Part shown: one piece after another, positions 57,784-64,000 of the stretch
How positions within the stretch are numbered: position 1 is the stretch's first letter
Layout: every line of letters begins with the position of its first letter
Assembly: GCF_041242975.1 (NCBI RefSeq)
Contig: NZ_CP162488.1
Coordinates: forward strand, 4,888,001-4,952,000
Reading direction: 5' to 3'
From: Xanthomonas sp. DAR 35659
GTDB taxonomy: Bacteria > Pseudomonadota > Gammaproteobacteria > Xanthomonadales > Xanthomonadaceae
DNA length: 64,000 nucleotides
The notes under the pieces: generated by a model
Database searches by the model: none
The model's input: the letters and a program-made list of their open reading frames with translations, nothing else
Told to the model about the DNA's origin: nothing
Translations under genes and position numbers: made by a program

Positions 57784-58416
57784 TCAGACCAACTGATCGG
57801 AACCAACCACATGGAACCCGGCACGCGGCCGCAACGCGCCGTCCACCAGCGCGGCGGCGACGTGCGTTGCCGGATTGATCCGGTAGCGCCGCGGCACTAG
57901 CGGTCCCAGTGCGCGCAGCAACACGCCGGCCATGCGCTCGGCGCTGCGCGGCTGCGCACGCGCACCGCCGATCAGGCCCGGGCGCACCAGGGTCAGCGAG
58001 GCGAAGCCCAGCGCCTGCAGGTCGCGCTCCAGTTCGCCCTTGACCCGGTTGTAGAAGACCCGCGAGCGCGGATCGGCGCCCAGCGCCGAATTCAACGCGA
58101 ACGCGGTGGCGCCGTGCTGCAGCGCCAATTGCGCGATCGCCAGCGGATAGTCGTGGTCGACGCGGCGGAACGCCGTGCGCGAACCGGCCTGCTTCATCGT
58201 CGTGCCCAGCGCGCAGAGCGCCGCGTCGACCTGCCACCACGGCGCCTGTGCCGGCAAGCGGTCGAAGTCCACCAGCGGGTTGTGCAGCTTGGGATGGACC
58301 AGATCCAGCGCGCGCCGGGTCGGCGCGACCACCGCGCTGCACGCCGGCGCGTCGAGCAGTTGGGCCAGCGCGTGACGGCCGACCAGGCCGGTGGCCCCGG
58401 CGAGCAGGATCTTCAT
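57784..58416 (-). CDS. NAD(P)-binding protein of the TIP30/HTATIP2-like group
   Basis: 210 residues, atypical SDR. Seen: MKILLAGATGLVGRHALAQLL (GATGLVG loop), VDAALCALGTTMKQAGSRTAFRRVDHDYPLAIAQLALQHGATAFALNSALGADPRSRVFYNRVKGELERDL (Ser then Tyr-x-x-x-Lys, YNRVK) and LTLVRPGLIGG. It is probably an oxidoreductase of unknown substrate. Convergent with OprB; the 226-bp gap holds no repeat. Confidence 0.82.
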   Translation of the reverse strand: MKILLAGATGLVGRHALAQLLDAPACSAVVAPTRRALDLVHPKLHNPLVDFDRLPAQAPWWQVDAALCALGTTMKQAGSRTAFRRVDHDYPLAIAQLALQHGATAFALNSALGADPRSRVFYNRVKGELERDLQALGFASLTLVRPGLIGGARAQPRSAERMAGVLLRALGPLVPRRYRINPATHVAAALVDGALRPRAGFHVVGSDQLV

Positions 58417-58522
58417 CGCAGCCTCCTTGAAGGCGGTGGAGCGAAGTGGCGACTATCGCAGGCGTGGCGGCAAGGGGATGTCGGGATTGCGCGTGGCGGG
58501 CTCGGCTCCCGAGGCGCTTCGC

Positions 58523-58780
58523 GCCCGTACCCTCACCCCCAACCCCTCTCCCGGTGGGAGAGGGGCTAGCTGCTGTTCCTTCTCCCATCGGGAGAAGGTG
58601 CCCCGCAGGGGCGGATGAGGGTACGGGCGCAGCCTCGTGCGCCCACACACCGCGAGACGCTTCGCGCCGGACCCTCACCCCAACCCCTCTCCCGGTGGGA
58701 GAGGGGCTAAGGCTCTTCCTTCTCCCCTCGGGAGAAGGTGCCCCGTAGGGGCGGATGAGGATACGGACACAGCCTCGCAC
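58523..58780 (-). repeat. Family 2 composite repeat, tandem duplicate, reverse orientation
   Basis: Two units (about 58523-58670 and 58671-58780) with hairpin A, hairpin B and the same spacer as at 23970, now read on the minus strand. The second unit is cut short in its spacer. It fills much of the gap between the TIP30-like gene and the sugar kinase gene. Confidence 0.9.
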
Positions 58781-58910
58781 CCGACACGCACACCATGCGC
58801 CTACCGCGCAGCCCACCCAACCCCGGCGGTCGCCGCCCTGCGGCTTGTACGCCACAATAGCCGGCCATCGCGCCAGCCGGCGCCGCTGCAGCCAACCGAG
58901 GAGTCGTTCG

Positions 58911-59837
58911 ATGTTCGTGGTGTGTGGAGAGGCCTTGTACGACATCTTCATCGACGGCTACGCCGGCACCTCGGTCGGCATGACCGCGCGCCAGGGCGGT
59001 TCGCCGTTCAACGTGGCGATCGGCCTGGCCCGCCTCGGCACGCCGTCGGCGCTGTTCACCGGCCTGTCCACCGATCCGCTCGGCCGCCAACTGCGCGCCA
59101 CCCTGGAGCGCGAAGGCGTGGCGCCGGACTACTGCATCGACAAGGCCGAGGCGACCACCCTGGTGATGGTCGCGCTGGACGCGCAGGGCGTGCCCAACTA
59201 CGGCTTCTACGGCACCGGCTGCGCCGACCGCGCGCTGACCGACGCCGACCTGCCGGCCTTCGACGCGGCGGTCGGCGGCCTGCACTTCGGCTCCTACACC
59301 CTGGTCGCCGAAACCACCGCCAGCGCTTTCCAGACCCTGGCCGAGCGCGAGCGCGGGCAGCGCCTGATCTCGCTGGATCCGAACGTGCGGCCCACCGTGG
59401 AACCGGACATGGCAGTGTGGCGCGCGCGCCTGCAGCGCTGGATCGCGCTGGCGCACGTGGTCAAGGTCAGCCAGGAGGACATCGAACTGCTGTACCCGCG
59501 GCAGGACCCGTTCGCGGTCGCGCGCGGCTGGCTGCAGCACGGTCCGTCGCTGGTGGTGATGACCCTGGGCGGCGACGGCGCGGTGGCCTGGCGCGGCGAC
59601 GCCGAGGCGCGGGTGCCCGGCCGTGCGGTGCAGGTGGCCGACACGGTCGGTGCCGGCGACAGCTTCCAGGCCGCGCTGCTGCACCAGGTGCCGGACCTGG
59701 CCGCGCTCGCCGCGCTGGCGCCGACCCCGGCGGCGCTGCGGAACGTGCTGGACTTCTGCGTGGCCGCGGCGGCGATCAACTGCACCCGCGCCGGCGCCAA
59801 CCCGCCGAACCTGGACGAGGTCCGCGCCGCGCTGTGA
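58911..59837 (+). CDS. PfkB-family sugar kinase, fructokinase-like
   Basis: 308 residues, ribokinase fold. Seen: MFVVCGEALYDIFIDGYA, RQGGSPFNVAIGLARLGTPSALFTGLSTDPLGRQL, the anion-hole and base motif VQVADTVGAGDSFQAALLHQ (DTVGAGDSF) and CVAAAAINCTRAGANPPNLDEV. It probably phosphorylates fructose or a related ketose; substrate is inferred from overall similarity. GAGGAG precedes the ATG at 58911. Confidence 0.88.
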   Translation: MFVVCGEALYDIFIDGYAGTSVGMTARQGGSPFNVAIGLARLGTPSALFTGLSTDPLGRQLRATLEREGVAPDYCIDKAEATTLVMVALDAQGVPNYGFYGTGCADRALTDADLPAFDAAVGGLHFGSYTLVAETTASAFQTLAERERGQRLISLDPNVRPTVEPDMAVWRARLQRWIALAHVVKVSQEDIELLYPRQDPFAVARGWLQHGPSLVVMTLGGDGAVAWRGDAEARVPGRAVQVADTVGAGDSFQAALLHQVPDLAALAALAPTPAALRNVLDFCVAAAAINCTRAGANPPNLDEVRAAL

Positions 59838-59956
59838 GGCCGGCGACGCGCCGGCTCAAGCGGGCGTGGCCGGCGCCGATATCCTGTTCCTGAGCGCCGT
59901 CCCGGTCGCCGCGTGCAGCGGCAGGGCGACGCCTTCACTGGAGAGGAAGCGTCCGC

Positions 59957-61561
59957 ATGTCGGATCCACGCGACGAACCGCCTGCGAGCGGGCTACGCAA
60001 GCTGTTGTCGCCACGCCGCCGCGAACCGGCACCGGCCGCCGGCGCGCCGCTGGCGACGCGCACGCGCGCCCATGCGCGCGCGCCCGGTGCCGCGCCGACC
60101 GCCAGCGACGGGCACACCGATCCGGCCGCGGCCACCGCGGCGCTGATCCGCCTGTTCCACCACGCCCACCAGCCGCTGGACCTGCTCGGCGCCTTCGCCG
60201 ACGGCATGGCCAGCCTGCACGGCGAGCTCGGCGACATGGGCCGGCGCCTGCAGTCGGCGGCCGCCAGCGGCGACTGGCCGAGCTACGGCCGCGCGCTGCG
60301 CCAACTGATCGACAAGTACATCCGCACCATCGACGTGGACGACCCGCTGGCCGGCCCGAGCGACGTGGAACGGCTGCGCGACCTGCTGCGCCAGGCGGTG
60401 GCCGGCGCGCTCGCCGCGCTGCTGCACACCCTGCCCGAACTGGCCAGCGAGTCGGAAGCCACCGGCGAGGCGCTGCGGCAGTGGCACCCCGGGCAGCCGC
60501 TGGAGCCGCTGGCGCAGCGCGTGCGCGAGTTGTGCCACCAGGTGGCGCTGCGCGCCAGCGACAGCCAGGAGCAGCAGACCCTGCTGCTGGGCCTGTTCGA
60601 CCTGCTGCTGGAGAACGTCGGCGAACTGCTCGACGACACCAGCTGGCTGCAGGGCCAGATCGCGGTGGTGCGCGACCTGATCAGCGGCCCGCTGGACCGC
60701 TACTCGATCGACGAGGCGCGCGGCAGCCTGCGCGAGGTGATCTACAAGCAGGGCCTGCTCAAGCAGGGCATCGCCGAATCCAAGGAAGCGATGAAGGAGA
60801 TGATGGTCACCTTCGTCGAGAACCTGGACGGCATGGCGATCAGCACCAGCGAGTTCCACGACCGCATCGCCGACTACTCGCAGACCATCCGCGACGCGCG
60901 CAGCATCGGCGATCTCAACCGCCTGCTGCAGGAAGTGCTGCAGGACACCGGCCAGGTACAGCAGCAGGCGCTGCGCGCGCGCGACCACCTGATCGCCGCG
61001 CGCCAGGAAGTGGACGCGGCCGAGCAGCGCATCCTGCGCCTGGAGCAGGAACTGCTGGACGTCAGCGGCCTGGTGCGGGTCGACCAGCTCACCGGCGCGC
61101 TCAACCGGCGCGGGCTGGAAGAGCTGTTCGCGCGCGAACTGGCGCGCACCGAGCGCGGCGCGCAGCCGCTGTGCGTGGCGATGCTGGACCTGGACGATTT
61201 CCGCAGGCTCAACGAGACCTACGGCCATCCCGGCGGCGACGCCGCGCTGCGCCACGTGGTCGAGGTCGCGCGCACCACGCTGCGCGCCAGCGACGCGATC
61301 GCCCGCTTCGGCGGCGAGGAATTCCTGCTGCTGATGCCCGACTGCACCATCTTCGAGGCCGCCGCCGCGGTGACCCGGGTGCAGCGCGCGCTGGCCCAGC
61401 GCGCGGTGGTGCACGAGGACCAGCGCATCTTCGTCAGCTTCAGCGCCGGTGTCGCGCTGCGCCGCGCCGGCGAGCTGCAGGACGCGATGGTCAGGCGCGC
61501 GGACCGCGCGCTGTACGAGGCCAAGAAGGCGGGCAAGAATCGGGTGGTGTCGGGGGACTAG
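59957..61561 (+). CDS. Diguanylate cyclase (GGDEF domain)
   Basis: 534 residues. Seen: a basic/proline N-terminus (about 1-55), a long helical sensory part (about 60-370) with coiled-coil stretches, and a C-terminal GGDEF domain (about 375-530) with the metal Asp in MLDLDDFRRLNETYGH, the active GGEEF (452-456) and an intact product-inhibition site RASD (443-446). It has no membrane segment, so it is cytosolic and likely active and feedback-inhibited. It could feed c-di-GMP to Clp (5754), an inference. Confidence 0.92.
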   Translation: MSDPRDEPPASGLRKLLSPRRREPAPAAGAPLATRTRAHARAPGAAPTASDGHTDPAAATAALIRLFHHAHQPLDLLGAFADGMASLHGELGDMGRRLQSAAASGDWPSYGRALRQLIDKYIRTIDVDDPLAGPSDVERLRDLLRQAVAGALAALLHTLPELASESEATGEALRQWHPGQPLEPLAQRVRELCHQVALRASDSQEQQTLLLGLFDLLLENVGELLDDTSWLQGQIAVVRDLISGPLDRYSIDEARGSLREVIYKQGLLKQGIAESKEAMKEMMVTFVENLDGMAISTSEFHDRIADYSQTIRDARSIGDLNRLLQEVLQDTGQVQQQALRARDHLIAARQEVDAAEQRILRLEQELLDVSGLVRVDQLTGALNRRGLEELFARELARTERGAQPLCVAMLDLDDFRRLNETYGHPGGDAALRHVVEVARTTLRASDAIARFGGEEFLLLMPDCTIFEAAAAVTRVQRALAQRAVVHEDQRIFVSFSAGVALRRAGELQDAMVRRADRALYEAKKAGKNRVVSGD

Positions 61562-61579
61562 CGCCGGCGCAGCCGGCGC

Positions 61580-61664
61580 GGGATTGGGGATTGGGCATTC
61601 GGGATTGGCAACAGCGACAGCGCACCGCCGTTGCGAATCCCCACTCCCGAATCCCTAATCCCGG
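61580..61664. repeat. Family 3 repeat, inverted pair overlapping the DUF808 stop
   Basis: Left arm 61580-61613 (GGGATTGGGGATTGGGCATT then CGGGATTGGCAACAGC) and right arm 61633-61664 (TTGCGAATCCCCACTCCCGA then ATCCCTAATCCC). They are imperfect complements. The right arm supplies the last two codons and the TAG stop of the DUF808 gene (61655). Confidence 0.85.
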
Positions 61665-62551
61665 ACCTTCTTGAACAGCAGCACCGCACCCAGCACCACC
61701 GCGCCGGCGATCACGCCGACCACCGCATTGCCCAACGCGAGCACCACGCCGCGCAGGCCACCGGTCGGGGCCATGGCTTCCATGGCATGGTGCAGCGGGC
61801 CGATGCTGTGCACCAGGATGCCGCCGCCCACCAGGAACATGGCCGCGGTGCCGGCGATCGACAGCACCCGCATCAGCCACGGCGCCAGCCACAGGATGCC
61901 GCGGCCGATCGATGCCGCCGCCGCGCCCTTGCGGGTCAGGTACAGGCCCAGGTCGTCGAGCTTGACGATGCCGGCGACCAGGCCGTACACGCCGACCGTC
62001 ATCGCCAGCGCGATCGCCACCAGCACGGTGAGCTGCTGCAGGAACGGCACGCCCGCGACCACGCCCAGCGACAGCACGATGATCTCGGCGGACAGGATGA
62101 AGTCGGTGCGGACCGCGCCCTTGATCTTGTCCTTCTCCAGCGCGACCACGTCCACCTGCGTGTCGGCCAGCGCCTGCAGCTGCTGCGCATGCCGCTGCGC
62201 ATCCTCCTCCTTGGAATGCAGGAAGCGGTGCGCCAGCTTCTCCACGCCCTCGAAGCACAGGAACGCGCCGCCGATCATCATCAGCGGAGTGATCGCCCAC
62301 GGCAGCCAGGCGCTGATCGCCAGCGCCGCCGGCACCAGGATCGCCTTGTTGAGCAGCGAGCCCTTGGCCACCGCCCATACCACCGGCAGCTCGCGGTCGG
62401 CGCTGACCCCGGTCACCTGCTGCGCGTTCAACGCCAGGTCGTCGCCGAGCACGCCGGCGGTCTTCTTCGCCGCCACCTTGGTCAGAACCGCCACGTCGTC
62501 GAGCAGGGTGGCGATATCGTCGAGCAGGGTGAACAGGCTGGCGCCGGCCAT
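61655..62551 (-). CDS. DUF808 (YedI-like) membrane protein
   Basis: 298 residues with six or more predicted helices. Seen: [69 protein letters not shown] and [20 protein letters not shown], the DUF808 pattern. Function unknown; the family is inner-membrane. ATG 62551 is used ([10 protein letters not shown]); a frame open upstream adds 17 residues. The C-terminus is set by a repeat. Convergent with the GGDEF gene. Confidence 0.82.
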   Translation of the reverse strand: MAGASLFTLLDDIATLLDDVAVLTKVAAKKTAGVLGDDLALNAQQVTGVSADRELPVVWAVAKGSLLNKAILVPAALAISAWLPWAITPLMMIGGAFLCFEGVEKLAHRFLHSKEEDAQRHAQQLQALADTQVDVVALEKDKIKGAVRTDFILSAEIIVLSLGVVAGVPFLQQLTVLVAIALAMTVGVYGLVAGIVKLDDLGLYLTRKGAAAASIGRGILWLAPWLMRVLSIAGTAAMFLVGGGILVHSIGPLHHAMEAMAPTGGLRGVVLALGNAVVGVIAGAVVLGAVLLFKKVRD

Positions 62552-62688
62552 GGGGGGATTCCATTCGGGGGTGAGCGGAGATTCTCGCCGATTCCGCCGC
62601 ACAGGTGGGTGAGCGGCGCGGCCTCAGCCGCGCATAACGCAGGCTCGGTTACCGTGCGCCGCAGACCCGCACCGCACAGGACCTTCGC

Positions 62689-64000
62689 ATGGACCAGTTC
62701 CTCACCGCGCCCCGCGCCATCGTCGACGACGTGCTCGACGCCGTCGCCGCGCTGCAACCGCTGCTGCGTTCGGACCCGGCCAGCGGCACCCGCATCGTGC
62801 TGCAGGCCGAGCGCGACCCCGCGCAGGTCGCGGTGCTGTCCGGCGGCGGCGCCGGCCATGAACCGGCGCACGCCGGCTTCGTCGGCCCGGGCATGCTCAG
62901 CGGCGCCATCGCCGGCGACCTGTTCGCCTCGCCCGGCGTGGAAGCGGTCCTGGCCGCGATCCGCGCCTGCGCCGACGCGCCCGGGGTGCTGCTGGTGATC
63001 AAGAACTACACCGGCGACCGGCTCAATTTCGGCCTGGCCGCCGAGCGCGCCCGCGCCGAGGGCATCGACGTGGCCAGCATCCTGGTCGCCGACGACATCG
63101 CCCTGCCCGACGCCGCGCAGCCGCGCGGCATCGCCGGCACCGTGCTGGTGCACAAGTACGTCGGCCACCTGGCCCGCGAAGGCGTGGCGCTGGCCGAGCT
63201 GACGCGGCGCGGGCAGGCCTTCGCCGACCGCCTGCTGTCGCTGGGCATGGCCCTGTCCAGTTGCACCGTGCCCGGCCAGCACGCCGGCCGCCGCGCGCCG
63301 GAACTGGGCCTGGGCATCCACAACGAGCCGGGCACGCGCAAGGTGCAGCCGGCCTCGGTCGAGGAGGCGCTGGCCTTAGTGCTGGAGCCGCTGCTGGCCC
63401 AGGCCGATGCGCGCTACGGCGCCGACGCGAAACTGGTGCTGATGCTCAACGACCTCGGCGGCTGCTCCACCCAGGAACTGGGCGTGCTGACCCGGTTGGC
63501 GCTGCAGCACATCGGCGTGGCACGCGTCGCGCTGATGACATTGCCGGCGGCGCTGATGACCTCGATGGACATGCACGGCTTCTCGGTCACCCTGGCGCCG
63601 GCCGACGCCGACGTGCTCGCCGCGCTGCAGGCGCCGGTGCAGACCCTGGGCTGGCCGGGCGTGCGCGTGCCGCATGCGCCCAGCCACTTCGCCCCCGCGT
63701 TGTCGCGCAGCGACGCGCACCGGCATGGCGCCCGCGATGCGCGGCGCGGCGCGGCCCTGGCCCGGGTCGCGCAGGCGCTGATCGCCGCACAGGCGGAGCT
63801 GGACGCGCTCGACGCGCGCACCGGCGACGGCGATGCCGGCAGCACCTTCGCCGCCGGCGCCCGCGCGCTGCAGCAGGCGCTGCACGAGGACGCGCTGGCG
63901 ACGGGCGAGGCCGCCGCGCTGGCGCACGGCCTGGCGGCGACGATCGAACGCAGCATGGGCGGCTCCAGCGGCGTGCTGCTGTCGATCCTGCTCACCACCG
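62689..64000 (+). CDS. Dihydroxyacetone kinase, ATP-dependent, fused DhaK-DhaL (partial)
   Basis: At least 437 residues; the C-terminus runs off the window. Seen: MDQFLTAPRAIVDDVLDAVAALQPLLRSD, DhaK domain with LSGGGAGHEPAHAGFVGPGMLSGAIAGDLFASP (substrate His), VLLVIKNYTGDRLNFGLAAERARAEG, MLNDLGGCSTQELGVLTRLA, then the start of DhaL with LDALDARTGDGDAGSTFAAGA (ATP-Mg Asp residues). It phosphorylates dihydroxyacetone from glycerol or sugar metabolism. The ATG at 62689 has AGGA upstream. No DhaM gene is visible. Confidence 0.9.
   Translation, partial: MDQFLTAPRAIVDDVLDAVAALQPLLRSDPASGTRIVLQAERDPAQVAVLSGGGAGHEPAHAGFVGPGMLSGAIAGDLFASPGVEAVLAAIRACADAPGVLLVIKNYTGDRLNFGLAAERARAEGIDVASILVADDIALPDAAQPRGIAGTVLVHKYVGHLAREGVALAELTRRGQAFADRLLSLGMALSSCTVPGQHAGRRAPELGLGIHNEPGTRKVQPASVEEALALVLEPLLAQADARYGADAKLVLMLNDLGGCSTQELGVLTRLALQHIGVARVALMTLPAALMTSMDMHGFSVTLAPADADVLAALQAPVQTLGWPGVRVPHAPSHFAPALSRSDAHRHGARDARRGAALARVAQALIAAQAELDALDARTGDGDAGSTFAAGARALQQALHEDALATGEAAALAHGLAATIERSMGGSSGVLLSILLTT

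Overview
The window is a very GC-rich, gene-dense chromosomal segment of a gamma-proteobacterium. It most resembles Xanthomonas or a close relative (Xanthomonadaceae). The 229-residue Crp-family protein at 5754-6443 closely matches Clp of X. campestris. The order rppH, tRNA-Met, tRNA-Gln, rpsI, rplM, coq7, speD, clp, the split trp genes, and the hppD/hmgA pair next to a MarR gene all fit that family. Short palindromic REP-like repeats in most larger gaps also fit. Species cannot be fixed from this window. I see no prophage, insertion sequence, CRISPR array or rRNA operon.

0-9.5 kb: Fur-type bfd, rppH, two tRNAs with a strong terminator, rpsI-rplM, coq7, sugE, divergent speD and clp, a TSUP transporter and a secreted GH5 enzyme. 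8.7-17.1 kb: tryptophan genes on the minus strand (trpE, ltaE, a SIMPL protein, trpG, a small secreted protein, trpD, a poly-Glu protein, trpC, a HAD phosphatase). 17.7-25.8 kb: a lipid kinase, rpe, a GNAT and a J-domain protein, purC, three predicted lipoproteins, an Mpo1-like membrane protein and an SDR. 26.0-32.0 kb: a complete Mrp-type Na+/H+ antiporter operon (fused A/B, then C, D, E, F, G), ending in a perfect 70-bp palindrome.

32-42 kb: a CaCA antiporter, a lipoprotein, tyrosine/homogentisate catabolism (hmgA, hppD, MarR regulator), a thioredoxin-like lipoprotein, a POT peptide transporter and tryptophan 2,3-dioxygenase. Between hmgA and hppD sits a 440-bp unit: a small DUF559 nuclease-like gene enclosed by near-identical 42-bp inverted hairpin repeats. 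42.2-52.3 kb: a 1187-residue exported nuclease, a 2-oxoacid dehydrogenase operon (E1alpha, E1beta, SH3-like protein, E2) and a secreted M4 metalloprotease. 52.6-64 kb: a DEAD-box helicase, a DUF6172 protein, two SDR-type proteins, an OprB porin, a PfkB sugar kinase, a GGDEF protein, a DUF808 membrane protein and a dihydroxyacetone kinase cut by the window end.

The least explained layer is the repeats. Family 1 (core CGGCTGAAGCCGCTCCTAC) has 16 half-elements at nine loci, one of them in frame inside the E2 coding sequence. Family 2 (hairpin with GGGAGAGGGGTTGGGGTGAG) occurs singly, as composite tandem arrays at 24 kb and 58.6 kb, and as the ends of the DUF559 unit. Family 3 is GGGATTGGGGATTGG-like. 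The best candidates for something undescribed are the DUF559 unit, an orphan GGA-rich RNA with a terminator at 18.9 kb, and a Trp-rich possibly leaderless reading frame ahead of a TTG-started trpE.
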